A stretch of DNA of 15,552 bases from Spirochaetales bacterium (GCA_023139255.1 JAGLNY010000289.1:1-15552); one strand, 5' to 3'; shown: positions 1-6,775, counted from the stretch's first letter. Notes: generated by a model from the letters alone, not told the origin. Translations and numbers: made by a program.

Positions 1-891
1 ATAATAGCCGGTCCGATTGCAGCGGGACTTACCGGGCGGCAAAACAAACATCCCGGGAAACCGGTTAATATTATCCTTGCTGAAAACCTGCATAACGGAG
101 CTGAGTTTTTCAGGAACGCCCTGAAACCGCACCTGCCGGAAAGCTTTCCCCTGAAAGATTATGTCGGGATTATTGAGACAAGTATCGGGAAAATGGTACC
201 GATAATGCCGATGGAAGTAATTAAGGAAAATCCTACCATTGTCTATTCAGAGGAATATAATAATTTAATTATGGACAAAAAAGCATTTCTCGGGGAGGTT
301 CCCAATATCCCGGAAATCATGGCTGTTGATAATATCGCGGCTTATGTAGACAGAAAACTTTGCATCCATAATCTGGGCCATGCCGCCGTTTCTTATCTGG
401 GAAACCTGTCTGTACCGAAAGCTGTGTATCTGTATGAAATCTTAGCTAATCCGGAAATTTTTTCGTGCGTTCGGTTTGCAATGATGCAGTCAGCAGAGGC
501 CCTGCTGAAAGAGTATCCCGGGGTTTTCACGAAAGAATCCTTAGTTAACCATATTGATGATCTCCTGGAACGATTCAGGAACAGAGCATTAGGTGATACG
601 ATTTTCAGGGTGGGCCGTGATCTTCCCAGAAAGCTCTTTAGGGATGACCGGGTTCTTGGTGCAGCAAGACTGTGTATAAAACACCATCTCCCGTATGATG
701 CAATTATTGATGTTTTTCTTGCAGGAATACGTTTCCAGGCAAAGGATGAATCCGGTTCCCTGTTTACAGAGGATGCAAAATTCCTTGAGGCTGTTGCGGA
801 AAAGGGGCATGAATGGGTACTGTTATATGTTTGTAAACTGAACCTGGATGACCCGGAAGACGCTGTTTTGATTAAGAAAATTTTAGGATAG
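1..891 (+). CDS. mtlD: mannitol-1-phosphate 5-dehydrogenase family protein, 3' part (5' end outside window)
   Basis: Frame 1 is open from the first base to the TAG at 889-891, giving about 296 residues. The ATG at 193 is therefore internal, not the start. The fragment covers the end of the NAD-binding domain (AENLHNG, equivalent to the ACENMVRG region of MtlD) and the whole C-terminal mannitol dehydrogenase domain. Hallmarks are PNIPEI...DNIAAYVDRKL, then N and H in RKLCIHNLGHA (Lys codon 355-357, Asn 370-372, His 379-381), which form the active site of polyol-specific long-chain dehydrogenases, and RVGRDLPRKL near 613-648. The family interconverts mannitol-1-phosphate and fructose-6-phosphate with NAD(H) in the cytoplasm. 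The Rossmann GxGxxG motif lies outside the window. Exact polyol specificity cannot be fixed, since no PTS or transporter partner is visible. Family call is firm; substrate is inference. Confidence 0.82.
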   Translation: MIAGPIAAGLTGRQNKHPGKPVNIILAENLHNGAEFFRNALKPHLPESFPLKDYVGIIETSIGKMVPIMPMEVIKENPTIVYSEEYNNLIMDKKAFLGEVPNIPEIMAVDNIAAYVDRKLCIHNLGHAAVSYLGNLSVPKAVYLYEILANPEIFSCVRFAMMQSAEALLKEYPGVFTKESLVNHIDDLLERFRNRALGDTIFRVGRDLPRKLFRDDRVLGAARLCIKHHLPYDAIIDVFLAGIRFQAKDESGSLFTEDAKFLEAVAEKGHEWVLLYVCKLNLDDPEDAVLIKKILG

Positions 892-912
892 GATGGGATG
901 TGACCCTTATCT

Positions 913-943
913 CTTGCTGTATATCAGGATGATAAGCTATAAT
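913..943 (+). promoter_or_regulatory. possible promoter of the ATPase gene
   Basis: TATAAT at 938-943 matches the sigma70 -10 consensus. TTGCTG at 914-919 is a poor -35 with an 18-base spacer. The predicted start would lie about 40 bases before the ATG at 991, which has an AGAGGA ribosome site at 978-983. The 99-base gap after the dehydrogenase shows no clear terminator, so read-through is also possible. Confidence 0.3.
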
Positions 944-990
944 TACTATATTGTCATGAAATCCGTTGTAAAGACCAAGAGGATAACAAT

Positions 991-2583
991 ATGAAAAAAT
1001 ACTTCAATGTCACCGGAAACTGCAATCCGCAACGACATTATATGGTGGATGTTTCACGTAAATTCGAGCAGGTTATGGATTTGATCGAACAAGGTGAGTA
1101 CTTTGCCATTAATCGTCCCAGACAGTACGGCAAGACAACCATGCTCTCACTCGTTGCACGCGAACTGCGTCAATATAAGAATGAAGTTGTTTTATCCCGC
1201 ATGAGCTTTGCCGGTGTTGGCGATACCATCTTTGATAATGAAGCATCTTTCAGTCCGCGTTTTGTTGGAATGCTTGCCAGAAGCCTTGATATGTTCCATC
1301 CGGAAATCGCTGAACATATCAGAAGTACAGCACATAACGTTGTAGATCTTGATACACTTTCAATCTTCATCACCGGATTCGTTCGAAAAGTGAACCTTGA
1401 TGTGATACTACTGATCGATGAGGTCGACAAATCCAGTAATAATCAGCTTTTTGTAAGTTTCCTGGCCATGCTGCGGGATAAATATCTCGAACGTAATGAT
1501 GGTGAGGATTTTACCTTCAAATCCGTAATCCTGGCCGGTGTGCATGACGTCAAATCTTTGAAGCTGAAGATTCGTGAGGGTGAAGAAATTAAACTGAATA
1601 GTCCCTGGAACATTGCCGCCGACTTTACTGTGGATATGAGTTTCAATCCAGCTGAGATTAAAACTATGCTCGTTGACTATGCCGAAGACAAAGGTGTTGA
1701 GATGGATTTCAATGCTATTGCCGATCGCATCCACTATTACTCCAGCGGCTATCCTTTCCTGGTCAGCAAGCTTTGCAAGAATATCGATGAAGAGGAAGCT
1801 AATCAAAACCTGGATTACAACCCAAAACACTGGATACTCGATGATATCGATTGGTCTTTTCGCTGGCTGACGCGGGAAAACTACACCACAACGAACTTTG
1901 ATGACCTGGCTAAGAATCTGGAGAATAACCCGAAGCTATATAATATAACATATCAAGTGGTTTTTGGAACACAAAAAGGAGGTGTTCCATTTTCCCTGCT
2001 TGAACCTGTCATCGGCCTGGGTGTCCTGTATGGTATTTTTACTGAAGAAAACGGCAGGCTAAGAGTTCACAACCTGGTTTATGAACAGATTATCGCCAAC
2101 TACATGAGAGCAAAAAGTTTTGCTGATGGTAAATACGAGGCTGCGGAAATATCCATTGATTACTGTAAGAATGGCAAACTGCAGCTTGAGGTGATTCTTC
2201 TTAAATTCCAGGAATTCATGCAGGAGCACTACTCCGACCGTGACGCGAAATTTCTGGAGCGTGAAGGTCGTCTGGTGTTCATGTCGTTCCTGAAACCCAT
2301 TGTCAACGGTAAAGGGTTTATGTGGAAGGAGCCAGTGGTAGAGAACGAACGGCGCATGGATATTGTGATAACCTTCGGCAAGAACCAGAAAGAGGTCATT
2401 GAACTCAAGATCTGGCGAGGTAAGCAGTACCATCAAAGCGGTCTGCTGCAGCTTTCCGACTATCTGGATTTCCAGGGCATCAAAACTGGTTATCTACTGA
2501 TCTTCGATTTCAACAAAAATAAACAATATACGTCTGAGCAGATTCGTTTCAAAAACAAGGAGATTTTTGCTGTTCGGGTGTGA
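991..2583 (+). CDS. AAA-type ATPase with C-terminal PD-(D/E)XK nuclease-like domain
   Basis: 530 residues. The N-terminal P-loop domain has Walker A RPRQYGKTT (residues 42-50) and Walker B VILLIDEVDK with D143/E144. A helical middle region follows, probably winged-helix-like around 230-370. The C-terminal region carries a PD-(D/E)XK-type core: D457 in RRMDIVI, then E471-x-K473 in VIELKIW, then QLSDYL (487-492). This is the layout of the AAA-ATPase-like/DUF1703 type of proteins, common as solitary or multicopy genes in spirochaetes, Bacteroidetes and clostridia. Their role is not established; defence or selfish-element functions have been suggested for related nuclease-ATPases. Both active sites look intact and the gene is full length. 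There is no partner gene: both neighbours are metabolic. The ATG at 991 has AGAGGA 7 bases upstream. Domain assignment is firm; biological role unknown. Confidence 0.82.
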   Translation: MKKYFNVTGNCNPQRHYMVDVSRKFEQVMDLIEQGEYFAINRPRQYGKTTMLSLVARELRQYKNEVVLSRMSFAGVGDTIFDNEASFSPRFVGMLARSLDMFHPEIAEHIRSTAHNVVDLDTLSIFITGFVRKVNLDVILLIDEVDKSSNNQLFVSFLAMLRDKYLERNDGEDFTFKSVILAGVHDVKSLKLKIREGEEIKLNSPWNIAADFTVDMSFNPAEIKTMLVDYAEDKGVEMDFNAIADRIHYYSSGYPFLVSKLCKNIDEEEANQNLDYNPKHWILDDIDWSFRWLTRENYTTTNFDDLAKNLENNPKLYNITYQVVFGTQKGGVPFSLLEPVIGLGVLYGIFTEENGRLRVHNLVYEQIIANYMRAKSFADGKYEAAEISIDYCKNGKLQLEVILLKFQEFMQEHYSDRDAKFLEREGRLVFMSFLKPIVNGKGFMWKEPVVENERRMDIVITFGKNQKEVIELKIWRGKQYHQSGLLQLSDYLDFQGIKTGYLLIFDFNKNKQYTSEQIRFKNKEIFAVRV

Positions 2584-2657
2584 GCAGAATAATGTCATTA
2601 ATATCGTATCTTGTCTGAAAAACCTGCCTATCCAAAATTAATCTACTCTCTTATAGA

Positions 2658-2685
2658 ACAGCCCGGGATTGGGGCCCCGGGCTGT
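2658..2685. terminator. perfect 10-bp GC-rich hairpin, possible transcription end of the ATPase gene
   Basis: ACAGCCCGGG (2658-2667) pairs perfectly with CCCGGGCTGT (2676-2685) around an 8-base loop. It lies 75 bases after the ATPase stop. A second short hairpin follows (GAAAAAGC/GCTTTTC, 2685-2702). Neither strand has a clean U-tract directly after the stem, so it is an imperfect intrinsic terminator or an mRNA 3'-stabilising stem. The fold is seen; the role is inferred. Confidence 0.45.
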
Positions 2686-2927
2686 GAAAAAGCGGCTTTT
2701 CAAGAAGCAACTTTTAATAAGCAAGATAAAAGGATCAGGAACTTCAGGTTTAGCATCCCGATTCAAACTAATAACCTGTTCCTGTTTCCGGGAACTATAT
2801 TGACTACTCATCTTTTATATAGCTAAAATTATTACCTGTCCTTTCATCTGGAAGAAGTATACTCCTGAATTTAATTATCGAAAATACTTAATAGTAGGTA
2901 TTTTTCGTGTCAATTATAGGTACAGTA

Positions 2928-2949
2928 AAGCCTCTCTTTCAAGGGGCTT
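2928..2949 (-). terminator. weak hairpin downstream of the oxidoreductase gene
   Basis: On the minus strand AAGCCCC and GAGGCTT form a 7-bp stem (one G-U) around an 8-base loop. It starts 3 bases beyond the oxidoreductase stop at 2953. Only three U residues follow, so termination would be weak. Confidence 0.35.
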
Positions 2950-2952
2950 CCC

Positions 2953-4041
2953 TCAGTCAACAAACCCCTCAACCAGTCCCTGAGGCAACGAAGCAGGTTT
3001 CTCACACATACTTGCAATACTCACATGCTTGCCTGTTGTAGAAGATTTCTCAAACGCATGCATTATTTCCAGCACATGATATGCAAGTTTTCCGCTGCAC
3101 CGGTGTTCCCGGCTTTGCTCAATGGCTGCTGCAAGGTCTGACACCGCAATTCCGCGGGAATTATCACTATACCCATGCGTCAGGCTGACATCATTCCATA
3201 CTTCCGAGTTGGGAGTGTACACCTGTGGTGTCCCGCCAAAAGTATTCGGGTCCGGGACTTTCAGGCTGCCAAGGGTACCATATAACTCAATAGGGGCATG
3301 CCCGTGAGCGTAAACATCAAAACTCATAACCAGGGTAACAGAAGCCCCATTGTGAAACTCAAGCACACCGGACACATGGGTCGGCGTCTCTACAGGTATC
3401 CGTGCCCCGCGAATATCTTCACTGCCCGCAATCCTTTCAGAGTAACCTGTTGTAGTAATACCTGCCACCCTCTTAACCGGTCCCAAAAGATGTATCAATG
3501 CGGTGATATAATAGGGCCCTACATCAAACATAGGGCCGGCACCCTGCTGATAGAAAAAAAACGGGTTCGGGTGCCAGGATTCCGGCCCCTTGCTCATCAT
3601 ATAAGCCGTCCCGCTTATCGGTTTTCCGATCCAGTTGTCATCCAGTAATTTCCGGCATGTCTGCAGTCCTGCCCCCAGAAATGTATCCGGAGCACAACTT
3701 ACCCGGAGTCCCCGCTCTTCAGCTGCCTGTAGAATTTTTCTACCGTCTTCAAGGAGTACTGCAAGCGGCTTTTCCGAATGTACATGCTTACCTGCTTCCA
3801 GAATCTGTAAAGAGACCTCTGCATGAACAGAAGGTATTGTCAGATTTACCACAATATCAATATCCTGATCACCCAGAAGTTCATCAACTGCCATAGCCCG
3901 GGTATCGTTTTTTTCAGCCTTCAGCTCAGCAGCCTCTTTCTTAATATCGGCACAGCCGGCAAGTTCAAGATTTTGAAACCGCTTTATCCCGTTAAAGTAT
4001 GCCTGGCTAATATTTCCGCATCCAATTATTCCAACTTTCAT
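2953..4041 (-). CDS. Gfo/Idh/MocA family sugar oxidoreductase
   Basis: 362 residues, usual family length. The N-terminal Rossmann fold has the dinucleotide motif GCGNIS (residues 7-12). The family signature AGKHVHSEKPLA gives E90-K91-P92, where the lysine binds cofactor and substrate. The C-terminal alpha/beta domain has GPMFDVGPYYITALIHLLGP (169-188), where D173 and the Y177/Y178 pair occupy the site used by the catalytic His in many relatives. Such enzymes are cytoplasmic NAD(P)-dependent dehydrogenases acting on sugars, inositols or their derivatives. The start ATG overlaps the stop of the upstream isomerase gene by 4 bases (4038-4041, ATGA), so the two are translationally coupled and probably act on one substrate. 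The divergent AraC gene is the likely regulator. Substrate is unknown. Confidence 0.88.
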   Translation of the reverse strand: MKVGIIGCGNISQAYFNGIKRFQNLELAGCADIKKEAAELKAEKNDTRAMAVDELLGDQDIDIVVNLTIPSVHAEVSLQILEAGKHVHSEKPLAVLLEDGRKILQAAEERGLRVSCAPDTFLGAGLQTCRKLLDDNWIGKPISGTAYMMSKGPESWHPNPFFFYQQGAGPMFDVGPYYITALIHLLGPVKRVAGITTTGYSERIAGSEDIRGARIPVETPTHVSGVLEFHNGASVTLVMSFDVYAHGHAPIELYGTLGSLKVPDPNTFGGTPQVYTPNSEVWNDVSLTHGYSDNSRGIAVSDLAAAIEQSREHRCSGKLAYHVLEIMHAFEKSSTTGKHVSIASMCEKPASLPQGLVEGFVD

Positions 4042-4802
4042 AATTTGTTCCCCACCCCAAGATTGTTTTCTACTAAATATTTATAACTTTCTTCCACTGC
4101 AGATAGCATTTCACCATCAAAATCATCCAGCTCTACCACCAGCCATTGAAGCACGGCACTATCTGCGGCCGCAATAACTGCAGGTACATCCATTTTACCA
4201 GCCCCAAGAGGAAGCTGCATTTCTTCTTTTACCAGAGGTCCGTCCTTAATATGGAGAAGCGGTGCTCTCCCGGCATATTCAGCAACAATTGCAACCGGGT
4301 CTACCTTGCCAAAGTTTGCTGCCCAATAGGTATCAATCTCAAACTTTACATCCGAACACAGTTCCGCTAAATGCCGGAAAGCCAGATCCCCGGCTACTTC
4401 CTCAAACTCCCACCAATGATTATGAAGAAATAGTGTAAGACCTGCCTTTAAAAGTGTCTCACACATACCGTTAACCGTATCGGCCGTTTTTCGAATTGCA
4501 TCCATAGAGGAAAACCCATCAGCGCCAAATCCGCTTGACACCAGGTCTGTCTTCAGCTCTCCTGCTGTATCAATAACTTCCTGCAGATTGTCCGGGGAAG
4601 CCCATGGGCCGTGGCTTGAAGAGACGATCATCCCAAGATCCTCAACTTGCGTACGAAATTCAGCCGGTTTCATCCCGTACAGCCCTGCCGGTTCTACACC
4701 CTTAAATCCTATACGGGCAACCTGTTTCAGTACTTTCCTGAAATCTTTCTGTGAGTCACCGCGAAGAGTGTATAATTGAAGTGATATCGGTTTCATTTTC
4801 AT
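4038..4802 (-). CDS. sugar phosphate isomerase/epimerase-like TIM-barrel protein
   Basis: 254 residues, matching the xylose-isomerase-like TIM barrel (AP endonuclease 2) family. Visible family motifs: GFKGVEPAG (33-40), FLHNHWWEFE (125-134, the HNH..EF motif of inosose-dehydratase-like members), FEIDTYW with D157, LLHIKDG with H184, and WLVVELDD with E224. E132, D157, H184 and E224 are plausible divalent-metal ligands by family spacing. Family members epimerise, isomerise or dehydrate keto-sugars and inositols. The first ATG (4800-4802) is preferred over the second, two codons later, because AAGGAG (4810-4815) lies 7 bases upstream of it. It is the first gene of a two-gene operon with the oxidoreductase, a pairing typical of oxidation-then-isomerisation of an uncommon sugar or inositol. 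The reaction itself cannot be read from the sequence. Confidence 0.87.
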   Translation of the reverse strand: MKMKPISLQLYTLRGDSQKDFRKVLKQVARIGFKGVEPAGLYGMKPAEFRTQVEDLGMIVSSSHGPWASPDNLQEVIDTAGELKTDLVSSGFGADGFSSMDAIRKTADTVNGMCETLLKAGLTLFLHNHWWEFEEVAGDLAFRHLAELCSDVKFEIDTYWAANFGKVDPVAIVAEYAGRAPLLHIKDGPLVKEEMQLPLGAGKMDVPAVIAAADSAVLQWLVVELDDFDGEMLSAVEESYKYLVENNLGVGNKL

Positions 4803-4826
4803 TTTTTATCTCCTTGACTTATCCTA

Positions 4827-4846
4827 TGATATATTTGATTATATCA
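4827..4846. promoter_or_regulatory. inverted repeat overlapping the sugar-operon -10 box
   Basis: TGATATA (4827-4833) and TATATCA (4840-4846) are exact inverted copies, 6 bases apart. A minus-strand TATAAT (4838-4843) lies inside the right arm, 35 bases before the isomerase start codon. TTGATAT recurs once at 4866-4872, toward the AraC gene. The layout fits control of the operon by the adjacent regulator. No good -35 is seen, which is compatible with an activator-dependent promoter. This is inference; the spacer is AT-rich and short repeats can arise by chance. Confidence 0.4.
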
Positions 4847-4913
4847 GTACTTTTTTTAATAAATATTGATATTTTCTATGTTCATCTGATTATTTATATA
4901 CAAAGGGGACAAA

Positions 4914-5684
4914 ATGAGACTTGAGCAAATCAGCTGGTACCAGGCACCGCCCCGGCCAGTCATCCCACGGGCTATCCCGATTGGGTATCAGCTTGTAGAA
5001 GTAATTATCGGCGGGGAAGTGCGTTTTCCGGCTGAAGGAGCAGACAGTTATCGCACCTGCGGTTCAATATTTTGGCATATTCCCGGGGAAAGAACAGTTT
5101 ACAGGAGCAACAAAAAAAATCCTTACAGCTGTATCACCTTCCTGTTTAGTAGTGAAAATGCCGGGTCTCGATCAGTACCCCGCTATACTTTCTGGGATGA
5201 ACCTTCGGAAGTTGTTCGCTTCTGCCGTGATTGTCTGGGAATGTTTAATACTGACGATATCTCCTCAACAACACTTGGGGAGTATTGTTATTCCCTGCTT
5301 CGCTTGAAAGCATATTTGTATAGTAAACAAATCCGGGAACTGCAGCAGCCATCGCAGTTAACCAGCGTCACTACCTATCTTGAAAAGGCTGATCTGTCTG
5401 AAATCACCGTTGAGTCAATGGCAGAAACTGCGGGGATAAGTATTCCCTATCTTCACCAGCTTTTTACAAAACATAGGGGTATGCCCCCCTACCAGTATGT
5501 ACTGGAGTTAAAAATGCACAAAGCAAAATTACTGCTAGCCTCCACAAGTGATCAGGTTAAAACAATAGGATTCTCCTGCGGATTCGGCAGCCCGGAGAGT
5601 TTTTCCAGATCATTTAAGCAGCATATGGGAATGACACCCGGTGAATACCGACAAAAACGGGGTCCCTATTACCGGCTGCAGTAA
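4914..5684 (+). CDS. AraC/XylS family transcriptional regulator
   Basis: 256 residues. The N-terminal half (about 1-145) resembles the cupin-like ligand-sensing domain of AraC regulators (...GGEVRFPAEGADSYRTCG...WHIPGERTVYRS). The C-terminal half carries two helix-turn-helix units: ITVESMAETAGISIPYLHQLFTKHRGMPPYQYV (164-196) and KTIGFSCGFGSPESFSRSFKQHMGMTPGEYR (216-246), the second matching the AraC signature. The ATG at 4914 has AAGGGG 5-6 bases upstream. It is transcribed divergently from the isomerase/oxidoreductase operon across a 111-base spacer. It is therefore the likely local regulator, sensing that pathway's sugar or an intermediate. An intrinsic terminator candidate follows directly. 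The family is firm; ligand and targets are inferred from position. Confidence 0.93.
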   Translation: MRLEQISWYQAPPRPVIPRAIPIGYQLVEVIIGGEVRFPAEGADSYRTCGSIFWHIPGERTVYRSNKKNPYSCITFLFSSENAGSRSVPRYTFWDEPSEVVRFCRDCLGMFNTDDISSTTLGEYCYSLLRLKAYLYSKQIRELQQPSQLTSVTTYLEKADLSEITVESMAETAGISIPYLHQLFTKHRGMPPYQYVLELKMHKAKLLLASTSDQVKTIGFSCGFGSPESFSRSFKQHMGMTPGEYRQKRGPYYRLQ

Positions 5685-5687
5685 TTG

Positions 5688-5711
5688 AGGCAATTTTAAA
5701 AAATTGCCTTT
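5688..5711 (+). terminator. terminator candidate after the AraC gene
   Basis: AGGCAATT (5688-5695) and AATTGCCT (5702-5709) form an 8-bp stem that begins 4 bases after the stop codon. The inner bases TTTTAAAA could partly extend it. The tail (TTAGCTGTTTC) is only moderately U-rich. Confidence 0.55.
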
Positions 5712-5735
5712 AGCTGTTTCATTTTTGGTTGGGAC

Positions 5736-5767
5736 AAAAAAAACCGCCCCCCAACTGGAGAAGCGGT
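5736..5767 (-). terminator. strong minus-strand intrinsic terminator
   Basis: On the minus strand ACCGCTTCTC (5758-5767) pairs with GGGGGGCGGT (5743-5752) over 10 positions (three G-U) around a 5-base loop, followed by eight U residues (5736-5743, the first overlapping the stem base). On the plus strand the G-U pairs become A-C mismatches, so it is oriented for minus-strand transcripts. Confidence 0.7.
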
Positions 5768-5887
5768 AACCCCCTTTTGCTTCCCGGGATTTCCATCCAC
5801 GGGGAACAAAATGTCGCAGTTCCGGTATCTGCGATAATGCTATCAAAAAAAATCGATCGAATCTGTTCAATTGAACATCTCGGTCGC
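5736..5887 (-). ncRNA. candidate structured small RNA (about 150 nt)
   Basis: A minus-strand TATAAT (5894-5899) predicts a start near 5887, and a strong intrinsic terminator ends at 5736. Between them the minus-strand RNA folds locally. GUUC-AAUU-GAAC within a 12-bp palindrome (5865-5876) is followed by U8 (5845-5852), which could be an early weak terminator. UCGCAG/CUGCGA forms a perfect 6-bp stem with a 9-base loop (5814-5834). UUCCC..GGAU / AUCC..GGGAA is closed by a GGAA tetraloop (5781-5806), and then comes the terminator hairpin. GGA sits in both internal loops, which is reminiscent of CsrA-binding RNAs but not proof. I could not match SRP RNA (its conserved AGCAGC next to the tetraloop is missing), tmRNA or RNase P. 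No minus-strand protein gene lies upstream of the terminator, which is the main argument for a separate RNA. Confidence 0.45.
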
Positions 5888-5893
5888 CTAGTC

Positions 5894-5921
5894 ATTATAC
5901 ACCATTTCTCCCATAAGCAAA
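5894..5921 (-). promoter_or_regulatory. promoter candidate for the minus-strand RNA
   Basis: A perfect TATAAT (minus strand, 5894-5899) has TTTGCT (5916-5921, 16-base spacer) as the nearest -35, which is weak. It does not precede any minus-strand protein gene. Confidence 0.4.
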
Positions 5922-5961
5922 GAAAAATATTATCTTTTTTTGCAACCTTGCCGGTTCTGTA

Positions 5962-5970
5962 TGGTATAAG
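5962..5970 (+). promoter_or_regulatory. extended -10 promoter candidate for the flavodoxin-like gene
   Basis: TGGTATAAG (5962-5970) is an extended -10 (TG-N-TATAAg) that does not need a strong -35. The predicted start near 5977 leaves a leader of about 45 bases before the ATG at 6023, which includes AGGAGG at 6012-6017. Confidence 0.45.
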
Positions 5971-6022
5971 TTTTTAACTGCTAAGTCAGTTCTTCGTTAT
6001 TATTATTCAACAGGAGGTTCCC

Positions 6023-6613
6023 ATGAAACGATGTTCCATTATTTTCCATAGTGTTTGCGGTAATAACTATATATTAGCATCTGCCTTCAAAGATGCTTTG
6101 CATGAGGAAGGGTTTGACGCCCGAATGTACAATGTGAAAGACGAAGATCTTCACATCTGGTCGAATAAAGTTGAAGCAGCGAATGATTTCTACGAAGAGA
6201 TAAAAGAGCTCCCAACAGCAAATTATGAGACCCTGCTTAAAAGTGATCTTATTATTCTTGGAAGCCCGACTTATTTCGGGAATGTATCTGCTGAAATGAA
6301 ACGGTTTATGGATGAATCATCTATCTATTTCCATGACGGGAGTCTTTCCGGGAAGTTTTTCGGCTGTTTCACCAGCTGCTCACAAATCGAGGGCGGTGGA
6401 GAGTTGTGCCTTCAGTCTATGGTTCACTATGCACAGAGAATGGGAATGATTCACATCCCGTTGGGAATGCAGGCTCGGCATATTGACCCTTTACAGTCAG
6501 CCTGCGGGATAATGCACCATTCCGGATCGGAAAGTTCTGTAAGACCCTCCAGTCAACTGGGCGAAGCTATAGCTTTTTATACCAAGCTTTTAGCAAAATA
6601 TATCTTAAGATGA
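6023..6613 (+). CDS. flavodoxin-like / NADPH-dependent FMN reductase family protein
   Basis: 196 residues with a flavodoxin fold. The first strand and phosphate loop are SIIFHSVCGNNY (5-16). The characteristic LIILGSPTYFGNVSAEMKRFMD (76-97) contributes the FMN isoalloxazine loop. GKFFGCFTSCSQIEGGGELCLQSM (110-133) is the third flavin-contacting region, similar to WrbA-type quinone reductases. Such cytoplasmic proteins move electrons from NAD(P)H through FMN to quinones or other acceptors. The protein ends with an extra 40 or so residues containing a CGIMHHSG stretch of unknown use. AGGAGG 5 bases before the ATG gives a strong start. It stands alone: divergent or unrelated genes lie on both sides, and no clear terminator follows the stop. 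Electron acceptor unknown. Confidence 0.85.
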   Translation: MKRCSIIFHSVCGNNYILASAFKDALHEEGFDARMYNVKDEDLHIWSNKVEAANDFYEEIKELPTANYETLLKSDLIILGSPTYFGNVSAEMKRFMDESSIYFHDGSLSGKFFGCFTSCSQIEGGGELCLQSMVHYAQRMGMIHIPLGMQARHIDPLQSACGIMHHSGSESSVRPSSQLGEAIAFYTKLLAKYILR

Positions 6614-6693
6614 GGCAATTGTTTCACTCTCACTCCTTTGACGGATTTTTAACGCAGTATTAAGGTTAAAGGATGTTGTCAGACAGCCTGAAT

Positions 6694-6775
6694 TGTCAGC
6701 ATGGGAACTGGTACAGAAGAAGAAGAAGTAGTAGTAGTAGTATTATTATTATTGCGAATCAGTCCAATGCTGACA
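6694..6775. repeat. imperfect inverted repeat enclosing a microsatellite
   Basis: The arms TGTCAGCATGGGAACTG (6694-6710) and CAGTCCAATGCTGACA (6760-6775) are inverted copies with one mismatch and one bulged base. The 49-base interval between them is almost entirely trinucleotide repeat. The right arm lies inside the last codons of the toxin gene, and the left arm is in non-coding sequence beyond it. In the toxin mRNA this would fold as a 15-pair stem with a repeat-filled loop. Confidence 0.6.
6716..6753. repeat. compound trinucleotide microsatellite across the toxin stop codon
   Basis: Plus strand reads (GAA)4 at 6716-6727, (GTA)5 at 6728-6742, then TTA/ATT repeats to 6753. On the toxin strand this is three consecutive in-frame TAA codons, then (TAC)5 and (TTC)4. 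Because every unit is a triplet and several stops are stacked, slippage there would not change the toxin's end unless all TAA units were lost. Confidence 0.85.

Larger units (their letters stand above)
2584..2952. other. gene-free spacer with hairpins
   Basis: I see no convincing gene in these 369 bases. A 71-codon open frame at 2611-2826 begins with TTG, has no ribosome site and runs through the GC-rich hairpin at 2658-2685, so I discount it. The region separates two convergent transcription units, the ATPase gene (+) and the oxidoreductase gene (-). It holds a hairpin for each and an AT-rich inverted repeat (AAAATAC at 2881-2887 with GTATTTT at 2898-2904). Confidence 0.6.
5685..6022. other. 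338-base intergenic region with terminators, an sRNA candidate and a promoter
   Basis: No protein gene is supported here. From left to right it holds the AraC terminator candidate, a minus-strand terminator, a folded minus-strand RNA candidate with its own TATAAT, and an extended -10 for the flavodoxin gene on the plus strand. An 86-codon minus frame (5610-5870) runs straight through the terminator, starts at TTG without a ribosome site and resembles nothing known, so it is not listed as a gene. Confidence 0.6.

Noticed and set aside
2611..2826. 71-codon plus-strand open frame after the ATPase gene
   Set aside because: TTG start, no ribosome site, no recognisable protein features, and it spans a GC-rich hairpin.
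5781..5834. SRP RNA or tmRNA identity for the minus-strand hairpins
   Set aside because: The GGAA tetraloop recalls SRP helix 8, but the conserved flanking loop bases (AGCAGC side) are missing, and there is no tmRNA acceptor or tag frame.
5610..5870. 86-codon minus-strand open frame overlapping the AraC 3' end
   Set aside because: It starts with TTG without a ribosome site, passes through a strong minus-strand terminator and overlaps a well-supported gene.
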